Shown here: positions 1 through 10,792 of the stretch, in pieces
Numbering within the stretch: the first letter of the stretch is position 1
How the letters are laid out: each line of letters starts with the position of its first letter
From: Nocardia fluminea
Lineage (GTDB): Bacteria > Actinomycetota > Actinomycetes > Mycobacteriales > Mycobacteriaceae
Length of the DNA: 64,000 bases
Assembly: GCF_002846365.1 (NCBI RefSeq)
Contig: NZ_PJMW01000001.1
Coordinates: 806,001-870,000 of the forward strand
Reading direction: 5' to 3'
The notes under the pieces: model-generated
What the model saw: only the letters and a program-made list of their open reading frames with translations
Database searches by the model: none
What the model was told of the DNA's origin: nothing
Made by a program: the position numbers and the translations under genes

Positions 1-1372
1 GGAGTCATCACTACGCCGCCTTTTCGATCTGACGCTTTCAGACTCGGATCTCACTGTGCTTTATTCGAAAGAGCTGATTGCAAGAGTTCGAATATTTACT
101 GAGACTTGGCGCACCTTGGGAATAAGAAGCCCTCGCATTACGGTTCATGTTGACTATGTCACCAAAGGTGACTGCAGTACGGTCGGCGTACCTGTCAAAA
201 CCAAAAAACGAGATCTAGAGTCTATGATCGCAGGGTCGATCAAAGGCTCGTTGGTGGATGTCCGATTGATTGGCAGTAGCGAATTATGGCAAATCTTGAG
301 CAGCGAGCCAGAGTATGATCTCCAACTTAAGGTCTCACCCTACGTTCCGCTCGGCGAGGCATACTCGGGTCTCGTAAGACTTGCCGACTATTATGATTTT
401 CTTTCTGACGGCCGAGATGAGCTACGGACGAACCTTTTCGACTGGAATGTGCGTGACTACCAGGGCGAGGTGACCGTAAACCGGGCTATCAAAGATACGT
501 TGAATTCTAGCTCCGATGAAGATTTTTGGTGGTTCAACAACGGCGTGACAGTCCTATGCTCGGAAGCTTCCATTGGTGCCGACAGCACATTTACGTTGCG
601 CGGAGTCCAAATCGTCAACGGTATGCAAACCTCTCACGAGATATTTACGGCCCTGCGTGATACAGACTCCTCTGACCGAGATAAGAAACGATCAGTCGCA
701 GTACGGATAATTAAGACTCAAGACGAGGATATTCGTGACAGAATTATCCGTGCTACCAATAGTCAAACAAAGGTGCCCGACGCATCCCTGCACGCTACCG
801 AGGCCATTCACAGGCAGATAGAAGCGCATTTCAAGTCTCACGGCTGGTTCTACGATCGTCGCAAGAATTTCTACAAGAATACCGGAAAACCTGGCGACCG
901 CATTATCAGCATAGGCAGTCTGGGGCAAGCGGTTACTGCCATCGGATTATCTCGCCCTAATGATGCGCGCGCTCGTCCGACCACGTTGCTAAACAATCCG
1001 TCCGACTACAAGCAGATCTTTAATACTGCGGTAAACTTGGATGTGTACCTTTGGCTCGCGGCTGCACAGCGCAAGGTTGATGCAATGTTGACGAAGGAAG
1101 TGGATGCTTACATCAAAACAAATCTGCGATTCTATGTCAGTTGCTATCTCGTTACTCGGCAAGCAGGATTCCGCATATACAACCCGAAGCAATTGCGCGA
1201 GATAGCGGAAATTCCATTCGAGGTGGATTCTACTACGATCTTTCATTCGGCACAAAGGATTGAAGAAATTGCAGTGAATCTCGCGGATGATGAGGAGCCC
1301 GATTGGAGTCTTGATCGTATCGCCAAGAACAGAGGTTTTGCCGAGGCTGTAATCGAAGCAGCGTTGGACTGA
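1..1372 (+). CDS. AIPR-family abortive phage infection protein, 5' partial
   Basis: The C-terminal half carries the AIPR (abortive infection phage resistance) signature: a stretch reading DFWWFNNGVTVLC near 550 nt, then VNGMQTSHEI and a long helical region. The family is associated with phage defence; its biochemical activity is not something I can read from sequence. The frame has no stop back to base 2, so the GTG at 56 is probably not the start: upstream codons look coding (SSLRRLFDLT), and family members are usually longer than the 438 residues seen after 56. The gene is therefore cut by the window edge. Codon use and base composition are visibly more A+T-rich than everything after 2400, which suggests recent transfer. 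No partner gene is visible downstream; the next feature is a broken resolvase. Confidence 0.8.
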   Translation, partial: ESSLRRLFDLTLSDSDLTVLYSKELIARVRIFTETWRTLGIRSPRITVHVDYVTKGDCSTVGVPVKTKKRDLESMIAGSIKGSLVDVRLIGSSELWQILSSEPEYDLQLKVSPYVPLGEAYSGLVRLADYYDFLSDGRDELRTNLFDWNVRDYQGEVTVNRAIKDTLNSSSDEDFWWFNNGVTVLCSEASIGADSTFTLRGVQIVNGMQTSHEIFTALRDTDSSDRDKKRSVAVRIIKTQDEDIRDRIIRATNSQTKVPDASLHATEAIHRQIEAHFKSHGWFYDRRKNFYKNTGKPGDRIISIGSLGQAVTAIGLSRPNDARARPTTLLNNPSDYKQIFNTAVNLDVYLWLAAAQRKVDAMLTKEVDAYIKTNLRFYVSCYLVTRQAGFRIYNPKQLREIAEIPFEVDSTTIFHSAQRIEEIAVNLADDEEPDWSLDRIAKNRGFAEAVIEAALD

Positions 1373-1518
1373 TTGACTAGCTCTAAGTGTCAGTCAGTAA
1401 CCTAGATTAGGTTGCTGCCATTTGCGCACTTGCATTCAGAGAGCTAGCACCCTCACTGCCGCCCGTCCAACTGTCATCATTGCCAGCGACCGACGCTACG
1501 ATATTGCTTACTCCGAAC

Positions 1519-1831
1519 TTATCTCGTTGGTGGACGCAAGGGGATACTTCGATCGTGAAGGGCTTTCCAAACACTGCCCTTTGCCTTGTCGAGTTTGGCA
1601 GCGGCGATCGCCTGCTTCGTAGAGTGCTGCGGCGCGGTCGACCTCGTCCTGGGTCATTGGCTGTAAGCGAGTCTGTATTCCATGCTCGCGAAGGATCTTC
1701 ACCAGGCTGTCTTTGGACAGGCCGTACTGCTTGCAGAGTTGGTTACTTGAGGCACCTTCGCGATAGTCGGCGATCTCGGTGATGGCGGTTGGTGTGAAGC
1801 GGTGATCGTTGCGGCGCGGTTTGGCTGGCAT
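1519..1831 (-). pseudogene. Resolvase/recombinase C-terminal fragment, frameshifted
   Basis: From ATG 1831 the frame reads MPAKPRRNDHRF, then a helix-turn-helix-like segment (SNQLCKQYGLSKDSLVKILREHGI), then DEVDRAAALYEAG. These resemble the DNA-binding tail of serine recombinases. At about 1612-1618 the frame fails. A one-position shift continues the expected second helix-turn-helix (AIAAAKLDKAKGSVWKALHD) and stops at 1519-1521. The catalytic N-terminal domain is absent. This is best read as a truncated, frameshifted remnant of a mobile-element recombinase. A sequencing error could explain the shift but not the missing domain. Confidence 0.6.
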
Positions 1832-1930
1832 TGTGCCTGGTAGACGTGGGTATGTGATTTCGAGCAATTTCACGAGGGTGCGAAGTTGGTTGGCTTGGGG
1901 GGGTGAAAGCTTCTAAGAAGGGCGACAGCA

Positions 1931-1964
1931 AAAACCCTCTCCGACCTCGGCCGGAGAGGGTTTT
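1931..1964. terminator. Perfect hairpin with A and T tracts
   Basis: Arms AAAACCCTCTCCG (1931-1943) and CGGAGAGGGTTTT (1952-1964) pair perfectly over 13 bp around an 8-nt loop. A-rich and T-rich ends make it usable as an intrinsic terminator in either direction. It lies between the resolvase remnant and the housekeeping-type genes and could mark an edge of the accessory segment. Confidence 0.7.
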
Positions 1965-2389
1965 GTTGTACCGAGTCTTCGACGTGCTCGGCCAAATCCC
2001 ACAGCAACCCCCACACTTTTAAACACCAATCGTTCAGCCAGTGTGTTCCTCCCCGGGTCGGTGCGGTGACGGCGGTCGAGGTTGGACTTCGTGGCCCACT
2101 GAGCCGATCCGCGTGGTGCGGTCTTTTGGCGCCGGAAGATATCCCCACGCCGCCCAAGGACGTGACAGACTGGCGGCAGGTGACGTCGAGCTCTTCGGCG
2201 CTCTACCGGTCTCGGCTGCGGTGACGATCGACCCGCATCGCCTTCCTCAGCACACGTTCCGCGACGAACACGCCCGACTCCCCCTGGTCGTCTCCGCCAG
2301 TGGACGCGTCGCGCCGAGCCACCGAGCCTGGCCTGGCCTGCTGACTGTCAGTCGGACCCGACCCTTCGATCAGCAAGAGAATGGAGTAA
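1965..2389. other. Gene-poor stretch with one short open frame
   Basis: No recognisable gene. A 52-codon frame from GTG 2066 to TGA 2222-2224 has protein-like composition (it ends ...LAPEDIPTPPKDVTDWRQ then a serine run), but I recognise no family and see no ribosome binding site. It may be the tail of a degraded gene at the border of the accessory segment. Confidence 0.3.
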
Positions 2390-2395
2390 ATGTTC

Positions 2396-2887
2396 ATGGT
2401 TACCAACGCAATTACCACCGGTTCCGAGCGCGCCATCATCGAGAACACGCTTGATCGCAACCGCGAAGCGCTTATCGCGACCGTGCGCGAGCTGTCCGAT
2501 GTCGATGCGCGGCGACGGCTGGTCGCGTCGTTGACTACGCCGATCTCCTTGATCAAACATGCCGCGGCCGCGGAGCGGATCTGGTTTCAGCGGTTTTGGG
2601 CGGGGCTCGACGAAGGCGAGTGCGACGGGTATTCGGAGCGCGATGAGGGTACGTTCGCCGTGGCCGCGGACGAGTCGCTGGCTGACGTGATCGTTGAGTT
2701 CGAGCGGGCGAGCAGGCGGTCACGGGTGATCGCTGCCGGGTTCGACTTGGACGACACCAAGCACAATCCTCGGGAGGGGACTGTCAGTATGCGGTGGACG
2801 CTGCTTGCGATGATCGAGGAATTCGCCCGGCACGCAGGTCACGGCGACATCCTCCGCGAGCAGATTGATCAGACTGCGCCACTCTGA
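2396..2887 (+). CDS. DinB-like / DUF664 protein
   Basis: A 163-residue protein with the four-helix DinB/DUF664 pattern: an N-terminal helix with repeated ALIATVRELSD, the segment TTPISLIKHAAAAERIWFQRF in the middle, and a C-terminal EEFARHAGHGDILREQIDQ. The spaced His residues (in LIKH and in ARHAGHGD) are where this fold binds a metal. Family members are often thiol-dependent transferases, for example mycothiol-dependent ones in actinobacteria, but the substrate here is unknown. I prefer ATG 2396 over ATG 2390 because GGAG at 2383-2386 lies 9 nt from the former and only 3 from the latter. It is the first gene with normal high-G+C codon use after the accessory end. Confidence 0.8.
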   Translation: MVTNAITTGSERAIIENTLDRNREALIATVRELSDVDARRRLVASLTTPISLIKHAAAAERIWFQRFWAGLDEGECDGYSERDEGTFAVAADESLADVIVEFERASRRSRVIAAGFDLDDTKHNPREGTVSMRWTLLAMIEEFARHAGHGDILREQIDQTAPL

Positions 2888-3025
2888 GTACAGCAAGCAC
2901 TACTCGAATGGCCAGCTATCAGTTGTTTCTCTGGCGTGCGGAAGCGGCAGCGGCGACTTGGACTCCTTTGTCGCACAACCCATGCTGAGAATCGGGATCG
3001 CGGGCACGCAACCGAGGACGCCTGG

Positions 3026-3430
3026 TCAGTCGTCGAGGGAGATAGCTAGCAGTCTATCGCTGAGGCGAAGCCGCTCGGCCATCGTGAGGAGGATGTCCAT
3101 GGCCTCACTCGACAAGCCGATCGCACGCAGCAGCAGTGCGCGTGGCTCTTCGAGTTCGAGGGCTCGGATGAGCGTGTGATCGTCGATGCCGGAATGGTCC
3201 GCGAGGAAGAAGTAGTCGGGGCGGACCTGGAAGTACTCGGCCAGCGCCGCAACAGTTTTCGGTGAGGGGTTGTCGCGATGGCCGGAGCGTAGCTGGGACA
3301 GATACGGTGCGGAGATGCGGTGACCGGCCGCTTGGAGCATGCGCGCCACCTGGCGGTTTGTGCACTGACGCACGTCCGGGCCCGTGGGGTTGTCGAAAAG
3401 TTCGTTGAGGCGGGTGGCGAAGTGCGTCAC
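3026..3430 (-). CDS. EspR-like HTH transcription factor
   Basis: The 134-residue protein has an N-terminal Xre-type helix-turn-helix (TNRQVARMLQAAGHRISAPYLSQLRSG, about residues 24-50), the phrase NPSPKTVAALAEYFQV, and a C-terminal dimerisation helix region. Length and layout match the mycobacterial EspR family, nucleoid-associated regulators of secretion and lipid genes; that similarity is from memory. It stands alone on the minus strand, with about 138 bp to the gene upstream in coordinates and the molybdoenzyme promoter on its other side. Its targets cannot be inferred here. Confidence 0.8.
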   Translation of the reverse strand: MTHFATRLNELFDNPTGPDVRQCTNRQVARMLQAAGHRISAPYLSQLRSGHRDNPSPKTVAALAEYFQVRPDYFFLADHSGIDDHTLIRALELEEPRALLLRAIGLSSEAMDILLTMAERLRLSDRLLAISLDD

Positions 3431-3639
3431 AGCGGTTCCTCGGCGTCAAATTGGTCAGAAGACCATCATGAATCGCGGAGTGTGTTCCCGGCAATAGTCC
3501 CAGCAAACTTGCGGCGGTCGTCACAAAATCTCGACCTGCGGACTGTTCGATATGACGACCGCGGACTACTCCCCTTGTCGGTGAGGAAGGCCAGGTCAGC
3601 GGCTCCGCCGACCTCGCGAGCCGCAGCGGATGCTCTGTT

Positions 3640-3657
3640 CTATGCAATACTGCATAG
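3640..3657. promoter_or_regulatory. Palindromic operator before molybdoenzyme
   Basis: CTATGCA (3640-3646), ATAC, TGCATAG (3651-3657) form a perfect 7-bp inverted repeat ending one base before the ATG at 3659. The size fits a TetR-type operator, and a TetR gene (6184) closes the same operon, so autoregulation is the simple inference. So little room before the ATG suggests a leaderless or near-leaderless transcript. Confidence 0.6.
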
Positions 3658-3658
3658 C

Positions 3659-6181
<2,523 letters not shown>

Positions 6182-6183
6182 CG

Positions 6184-6759
6184 GTGGGAGCTCGTACCAA
6201 CACTCGCCAGAAGATGCTGGGCAGTGCGATCGAACTGCTGCGCGAGCGTGGGGCGGCGGGCGTGACCGTCGACGCGGTGCTCGCCCGCAGCAGCGCTCCG
6301 CGGGGCTCGGTGTACCACCACTTCCCCGGCGGACGTGCCCAGATCATGACCGAATCGCTCACTCTCGCAGGCGATACGATCAGCGCCCTCATCGCCGAGG
6401 CGGCGAAGCGAGGCGCCGCCGGGGTGCTGGCCGGGATCGCCGAGTTCTGGACGGCGATCCTGCTGACGTCCGATTTCGAGGCAGGCTGTCCGGTCGTGTC
6501 GGTAGCGGTGGGCGGGTCACCCGAGGACCGTCACCTGCAACCCGAGGTCGCGAACATCTTGCTGCGCTGGCACGAGACCTTGACCGCCGCGATCACCGCG
6601 GAAGGCGTCGCACCGGCGCGTGCCGAGCGGTTGGCCACCATGGCGATCGCGAGCGTCGAAGGCGCGGTGATCCTGTGTCGCGTCAACCGCTCGACTACCC
6701 CGCTCGACGAGGTCGTCGAGGAATTGCGCATCCTGCTGGGCACCGCTGTCCAGACGTAG
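6184..6759 (+). CDS. TetR-family regulator (LmrA/YxaF type)
   Basis: A 191-residue TetR protein. The N-terminal HTH reads VTVDAVLARSSAPRGSVYHHFPGG (about residues 27-50), and the ligand domain contains the FEAGCPVVSVAV phrase typical of the LmrA/YxaF branch. GTG 6184 is chosen because GAAGGAGG lies just upstream, overlapping the end of the molybdoenzyme gene; a longer frame from 6121 would overlap that gene. The position behind the oxidoreductase and the palindrome at 3640 suggest it represses its own operon. Its stop is 1 nt from the end of the convergent LuxR gene. Confidence 0.85.
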   Translation: MGARTNTRQKMLGSAIELLRERGAAGVTVDAVLARSSAPRGSVYHHFPGGRAQIMTESLTLAGDTISALIAEAAKRGAAGVLAGIAEFWTAILLTSDFEAGCPVVSVAVGGSPEDRHLQPEVANILLRWHETLTAAITAEGVAPARAERLATMAIASVEGAVILCRVNRSTTPLDEVVEELRILLGTAVQT

Positions 6760-6760
6760 G

Positions 6761-7894
6761 TCAGTACGTCGGCCAGGGGCCACCCCGGACCGGTTTGGTT
6801 GCGGTGACGCGCTGCTCGTTGTCGCGGAAGCGGGGTTCGTAGTGGGTGAAGAACACCTTGGCGACCAGGTCGCGACGGCTGCGGACGCCGGTCTTGTCGA
6901 AGATGCTCTTGAGATGCTGCTGCACGGTGTGGGCCGAGACGGTCATTTCGCGGGCGATCTGCGTGGTCGAGGCACCCTGGAGCACCAGCCGGGTGACGTC
7001 ACGTTCACGCTCGGTGAGCCCGTAGGCCGACATCAGCAACGGGTAGATGCGGCTGGGATGGGCGGGTTCGATGATCACCGCGACTCTGGTCTCTGCTGAG
7101 GAGGTCAGCCGGGCGCCGTGCAACACCACCCAGGTTCCCGACCTGGTCAGCGCTCGCGAGACGAGTACCTCGCCGGGTCGGTCGTCCGCCGCGTGGCGAA
7201 ACGCGCGGGCGGCGAGGGTGACCACGGCGCTGGGCAGCTTCTCGCGATCCCAGTCGCCATCGGGCAGGTCGCAGAGCCAGCGCCGCACTCCGGCGCTGGC
7301 CGATTCGATCTCGCAGGCCGAGTTGAGCACCAGCAGCCCGGGTGAGTCCGCGTATTCCGGTTCGCCCGCCTGCCCGATCAGCAGGGCGCGGCGGACGCCG
7401 TCGGCCAGTGCCGGCGCCACGGTCGCCACGAATTCCTTCTCGGCCGGGTCGAACATCGCGGCGCCGGGCTCGCGGTAGAGCGCGAGCGCGCCCCACACCT
7501 CGCCGGAGCGAGTACGCAGCCGGGCGATCAACTCCTGGTCCCCGCCCATCGTCATATTGCGTTGCCAGCGTTCGCGATTCGCGGGTTCGCCATCGGCGGT
7601 GTCGTGCAGCGTCGACAAACCGGTCGCCGACCTGACGACGTCGACGATTCCGTGGCGCTCCTCGCCGTACTCCGCGGCCAGCCACTGCGGCGGGAACTCG
7701 GCGAGGCCGAGATGGAAGTGGCTGGTCATCAGCAGCGACGCGGGATCGAGGGTGTACCAGCACGGCGTCCAGTAGTGCGGGACGGCGGTGGCCAGCACCT
7801 CCGTCGTCTCCTGCCACAGCGACACCAGATCGTGCGGCTCCCGGCACAGCCGCCCGATCTTGTCGGCGGCGCGTTGCCTCGCATCCGTGCTCAC
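6761..7894 (-). CDS. GAF-LuxR transcriptional regulator
   Basis: A 377-residue protein. The N-terminal and central parts look like a GAF-type sensor. The C-terminal LuxR helix-turn-helix is clear: GLTERERDVTRLVLQGASTTQIAREMTVSAHTVQQHLKSIFDKTG, about residues 291-335. There is no receiver domain with a phosphoacceptor Asp. It is transcribed away from the deazaflavin-reductase/MBL pair starting at 7981, with 86 bp between them, so it may control that pair; this is inferred from position only. Confidence 0.82.
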   Translation of the reverse strand: MSTDARQRAADKIGRLCREPHDLVSLWQETTEVLATAVPHYWTPCWYTLDPASLLMTSHFHLGLAEFPPQWLAAEYGEERHGIVDVVRSATGLSTLHDTADGEPANRERWQRNMTMGGDQELIARLRTRSGEVWGALALYREPGAAMFDPAEKEFVATVAPALADGVRRALLIGQAGEPEYADSPGLLVLNSACEIESASAGVRRWLCDLPDGDWDREKLPSAVVTLAARAFRHAADDRPGEVLVSRALTRSGTWVVLHGARLTSSAETRVAVIIEPAHPSRIYPLLMSAYGLTERERDVTRLVLQGASTTQIAREMTVSAHTVQQHLKSIFDKTGVRSRRDLVAKVFFTHYEPRFRDNEQRVTATKPVRGGPWPTY

Positions 7895-7980
7895 AGATCA
7901 ACGGTAGGCCGCGTCCGGACCAGGGGAAATACCAGGTTTGTGGAATGTCGCGGCGACCGGGGAATTCCTAGCCTCGAAGT

Positions 7981-8451
7981 ATGACGAATACCGGAACCAC
8001 GAAGGTGCGCCTCAGTCCGCCGCCGCCGGAACTGATGCGCCTGATCAACCCGGTCGTGCGGCGCGTGTTGACCACCCGATCGCTCGGCAGTCGTATCCGC
8101 CGGCAGGGAATGGTCGAATTCACCGGCCGCCGGACCGGGCGCACGCTGCGTGTCCCGGTCTGCCTGCACCACGTCGGCGACGAGACACTGATCTTCACCG
8201 AGCGGCCGTGGCGCCACAATCTGGCCGGCGGCGCACCCGTCACCGTCACCCATCGCGGGCAGATCCGCCACGGTCGCGCCATGCTCGTCGATGCCGCCCC
8301 CGAGCAGGTCGGGGCCGCGATGCGCGCGGCGATGGACGACGGCGCCAGCCCGTTCGAACTCGGGCTGAAGGTCACGCGCGGATACGACCCGACCGCCGAC
8401 GACCTCGCTGTAATCGCGCGCTCGATCATTCGAGTCGATTTCGAGGATTGA
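7981..8451 (+). CDS. Deazaflavin-dependent nitroreductase-like protein (DUF385 type)
   Basis: A 156-residue protein with the small split-barrel pattern of F420-binding reductases: VEFTGRRTGRTLRVPVCLHHVGDETLIFTE, then RPWRHNLAGGAPVTVTHRG. The family (Ddn-like) includes nitroreductases and quinone reductases using F420H2; the substrate is unknown. A TAGCCT hexamer lies 6 nt upstream of ATG 7981 with no Shine-Dalgarno sequence, so the transcript may be leaderless. It is followed after 9 nt by the MBL hydrolase gene and is likely co-transcribed with it. Confidence 0.72.
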   Translation: MTNTGTTKVRLSPPPPELMRLINPVVRRVLTTRSLGSRIRRQGMVEFTGRRTGRTLRVPVCLHHVGDETLIFTERPWRHNLAGGAPVTVTHRGQIRHGRAMLVDAAPEQVGAAMRAAMDDGASPFELGLKVTRGYDPTADDLAVIARSIIRVDFED

Positions 8452-8460
8452 GGAAACACC

Positions 8461-9258
8461 ATGCGTATCAATCGGATACAGCACGACATCACTGTTCTCG
8501 CCGATGAACTGGAGGTCCCCGGCATCGGCCACCTCCCGGTCAACGCCTACGTTCTGCACGCGACGGAACCCGTCGTCGTCGACACCGGGCTCAGTCTGCC
8601 CGACCGTGGGTTCATGGCGGCACTGAGTGCGGTCGTGGATCCCGCCGACGTGGAATGGATTTGGCTCACCCATCCCGATCGCGACCACACCGGGTCGCTG
8701 TTCGACCTGCTCGACGCCGCCCCGAACGCCCGGCTGATCACCACCTTCGCCGGTCTCGGCATCATGTCGTGCGCTCGTCCGGTCCCGATGAATCGCGTGT
8801 ACCTGCTGAACCCGGGCCAATCCCTCGATGTCGGCGACCGGCGCCTCACCGCGTTTCGCCCGCCGTTGTTCGACAATCCGAGCACCGTCGGGTTCTACGA
8901 CGAACGCAGCGAATCCTGTTTCACCTCGGACTGTTTCGGCGCGCCGATGCCGAGCGCCGAACTCGCGACCGCCGACGACGTGGGCTACACGCCGCCGGAA
9001 CAGATTCGCGCGGCGCAGCATCTCTGGGCGGCGGTGGACAGCCCGTGGGTGCACGTCGTGGACGAGCGCAAATATCTCGCCACCGTGTCGGCGATGCGCG
9101 CCTTCGACCCGCGACGGATCCTCAGTACGCACCTTCCGCCCGCGCGCGGACGCACATCGGAGAACTGGGACATGCTCGCCGAGGCGCCCCACGCCGCGCC
9201 GTTCGCCGGGCCCGATCAGGCCGCGCTGGAACAGATGCTGGCGAGCTTCGAACCCTGA
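8461..9258 (+). CDS. MBL-fold metallohydrolase
   Basis: A 265-residue metallo-beta-lactamase-fold protein. The metal motif is THPDRDHTG (about residues 71-79), giving H-x-D-x-D-H with one spacing variation, preceded by the strand-turn VVVDTGLS. Later ligands are probably the Asp in TSDCFG and the His in ILSTHLPP. The spacing and the GHLPVNAYVL opening resemble the ODP (flavodiiron-like) branch, but no flavodoxin domain follows. GAGGAA precedes ATG 8461. It is the second gene of a pair with the deazaflavin-reductase-like gene and ends 3 nt from the convergent TetR gene. Confidence 0.78.
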   Translation: MRINRIQHDITVLADELEVPGIGHLPVNAYVLHATEPVVVDTGLSLPDRGFMAALSAVVDPADVEWIWLTHPDRDHTGSLFDLLDAAPNARLITTFAGLGIMSCARPVPMNRVYLLNPGQSLDVGDRRLTAFRPPLFDNPSTVGFYDERSESCFTSDCFGAPMPSAELATADDVGYTPPEQIRAAQHLWAAVDSPWVHVVDERKYLATVSAMRAFDPRRILSTHLPPARGRTSENWDMLAEAPHAAPFAGPDQAALEQMLASFEP

Positions 9259-9261
9259 GGG

Positions 9262-9846
9262 TCAGGCGGTGCCCAGAATCCTCAGGGCGGCCCGCTCGAT
9301 GCGGTCGGCGATTTCGGAGTACGACTCGTAGCCCATGCCCGCCCGCACCAGCGCGCCGGCGTAGATGATCTCGAGCAGTTCGATGATCTCGTTGTCGGCG
9401 TCGGGTCCGAGCGCGCGCGCGAGCCTGCCGCGGATCTCGATGCCGATACGCGTGCGCAGGTGTTCGACATCGGGGTCCGCGCCGAGCAGTGCGCCGGTGA
9501 CCGCGCCGGACAGTTCCTGTTCCTCGGCTACCAGCAGTGCGATGTTGCGCAGCTCGGCGAGCACCCGGACGGTCGGATCGGGGTCCTCGCTCGCGGGCGA
9601 GCGCGAGGCCAGCAGCCGGCGCCAGAAGATCTCGGCGACCAGGTGCTCCTTGGAGGAGAAATAGGTGTACGCGGTCGCGGTGGCGACGCCCGCCTCTGCG
9701 GCGACCAGCCGAATCGTCATGCCGGAGAAGCCATCACGTGTCAGCACCACCAGCGCGGCTCTGGTCAACCGCTCGACGGTGTCGGCCTGTTTACCGGTCA
9801 ATCGCCGCCTGGTTGCCTCGAGACTGATGGAATCGCTTTCAGACAT
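9262..9846 (-). CDS. TetR regulator, paralogue of the one at 14950
   Basis: A 194-residue TetR protein beginning MSESDSISLEATRRRLTGKQ. The DNA-binding helices (TIRLVAAEAGVATATAYTYF, then SSKEHLVAEIFWRRL) are almost the same as in the TetR at 14950, including the recognition helix, so the two should read the same or overlapping operators. ATG 9846 sits in a TAACAT-8nt-ATGTC box (9847-9860) like four others in the window, which suggests a leaderless, autoregulated transcript. A longer open frame running to 10722 overlaps the divergent SDR gene and is rejected. The gene is divergent from the SDR gene at 9952. Confidence 0.88.
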   Translation of the reverse strand: MSESDSISLEATRRRLTGKQADTVERLTRAALVVLTRDGFSGMTIRLVAAEAGVATATAYTYFSSKEHLVAEIFWRRLLASRSPASEDPDPTVRVLAELRNIALLVAEEQELSGAVTGALLGADPDVEHLRTRIGIEIRGRLARALGPDADNEIIELLEIIYAGALVRAGMGYESYSEIADRIERAALRILGTA

Positions 9847-9860
9847 GCGTCCGGATGTTA
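9842..9860 (-). promoter_or_regulatory. Leaderless promoter/operator box of the 9846 TetR gene
   Basis: Read on the minus strand: TAACAT (9860-9855), CCGGACGC (8 nt), then ATGTCT from 9846. The spacing and the CCGGAC core match the boxes at 9952, 14950, 15615 and 30869. There is no Shine-Dalgarno sequence. Confidence 0.6.
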
Positions 9861-9930
9861 CTCGGCAGTTCCGATACCCCGGTGAACCGCACCGGGTCGG
9901 CGGGTTGGCCGGGGTTGATTCGGAACTCAG

Positions 9931-9957
9931 TCCAGAATAGTATCTGGACACATGTCT
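9931..9957 (+). promoter_or_regulatory. Leaderless promoter/operator box of the SDR gene
   Basis: TAGTAT (9938-9943), CTGGACAC, then ATGTCT from 9952. Overlapping it is a perfect inverted repeat TCCAGA-ATAGTA-TCTGGA (9931-9948). The -10-like hexamer thus lies inside the presumed operator, a layout that fits repression. Confidence 0.65.
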
Positions 9958-10788
9958 ACCGAACGAATCACCAGGTCCGCTGCCGGTAAAGTAGTAGTCG
10001 TCACCGGCGGCGCCCGCGGCATCGGACGGGCGGTCGCGAGCGCGCTCGCCGACGCCGGCGCGGTCGTCGCCCTCGGCGACATCGACGCGAGCACGGTCGC
10101 GAGCACCGGCACCGAGATAGGCGCGGCCACAGCGCGGCACCTCGATGTCACCGACCCCGCTTCGTTCACGAGTTTCCTCGCCGAGGTCGAGAAGACCTGC
10201 GGCCCCATCGATGTGCTGATCAACAATGCCGGCATCATGCCCGTCGGCCGGTTCACCGAGGAGACCGACGAGATCACCCGCCGGATTCTCGACATCAATG
10301 TCTACGGTGTCATCCTCGGCACCAAGCTCGTACTGCCGAAATTCCTCGCGCGCGGACGCGGCCACGTCGTGAACATGGCCTCGATGGCGGGTGAGAATCC
10401 GACGCCGGGAATGGCCACCTACTGCGCGAGTAAGCAGGCCGTTCTGAGCTTCACCGAAACCATGCGCTTGGAGCACCGGGGCACCGGCGTGCGGTTCTCG
10501 GCCGTCCTGCCGACGTTCACCCGCACCGAGATGATCACCGGAACCCGCGCTCCGCGCGCCTTGCTCGCCGAGCCGGCCGATGTCGCCGCCGCGGTCACCG
10601 CCCTGATCGCCCGCCCGCGCCGACGCGTCTCGGTCACCCGCACGGCGGGCGTTCTCGCCGCCTTCAACAAGCTCACCCCGCGCCCGATCGGTGAGTTCAT
10701 GGCTCGGCGGCTGGGCGTGCACCGCACCTTCATCGATGTCGACCGCGATGCCCGTCGTGCCTACGACGACCGGCTCGCGGCCGACTGA
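9952..10788 (+). CDS. Short-chain dehydrogenase/reductase
   Basis: A 278-residue classical SDR: cofactor motif TGGARGIG (about residues 18-25), NNAG in DVLINNAGIMP, and catalytic YCASK near residue 161. The substrate is unknown; the surrounding P450, aldehyde dehydrogenase and CoA ligase genes point to alcohol/ketone oxidation on a steroid- or terpenoid-like molecule. It is transcribed alone from the shared leaderless box and ends 4 nt from the convergent deazaflavin reductase gene. The C-terminus (RPIGEFMARRLGVHRTF) is longer than in most classical SDRs. Confidence 0.88.
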   Translation: MSTERITRSAAGKVVVVTGGARGIGRAVASALADAGAVVALGDIDASTVASTGTEIGAATARHLDVTDPASFTSFLAEVEKTCGPIDVLINNAGIMPVGRFTEETDEITRRILDINVYGVILGTKLVLPKFLARGRGHVVNMASMAGENPTPGMATYCASKQAVLSFTETMRLEHRGTGVRFSAVLPTFTRTEMITGTRAPRALLAEPADVAAAVTALIARPRRRVSVTRTAGVLAAFNKLTPRPIGEFMARRLGVHRTFIDVDRDARRAYDDRLAAD

Positions 10789-10792
10789 GGGC

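Noticed and set aside
1422..1622. 66-codon frame between the AIPR gene and the resolvase remnant
   Set aside because: It lies mostly antisense to the recombinase fragment and has no protein-like pattern.
2041..2454. 137-codon plus-strand frame before the DinB-like gene
   Set aside because: It overlaps the DinB-like start, has no ribosome binding site and its translation matches no family.
9847..10722. Long N-terminal extension of the 9846 TetR gene (486 codons in total)
   Set aside because: It is antisense to a complete SDR gene, and the normal TetR start sits in a promoter box.
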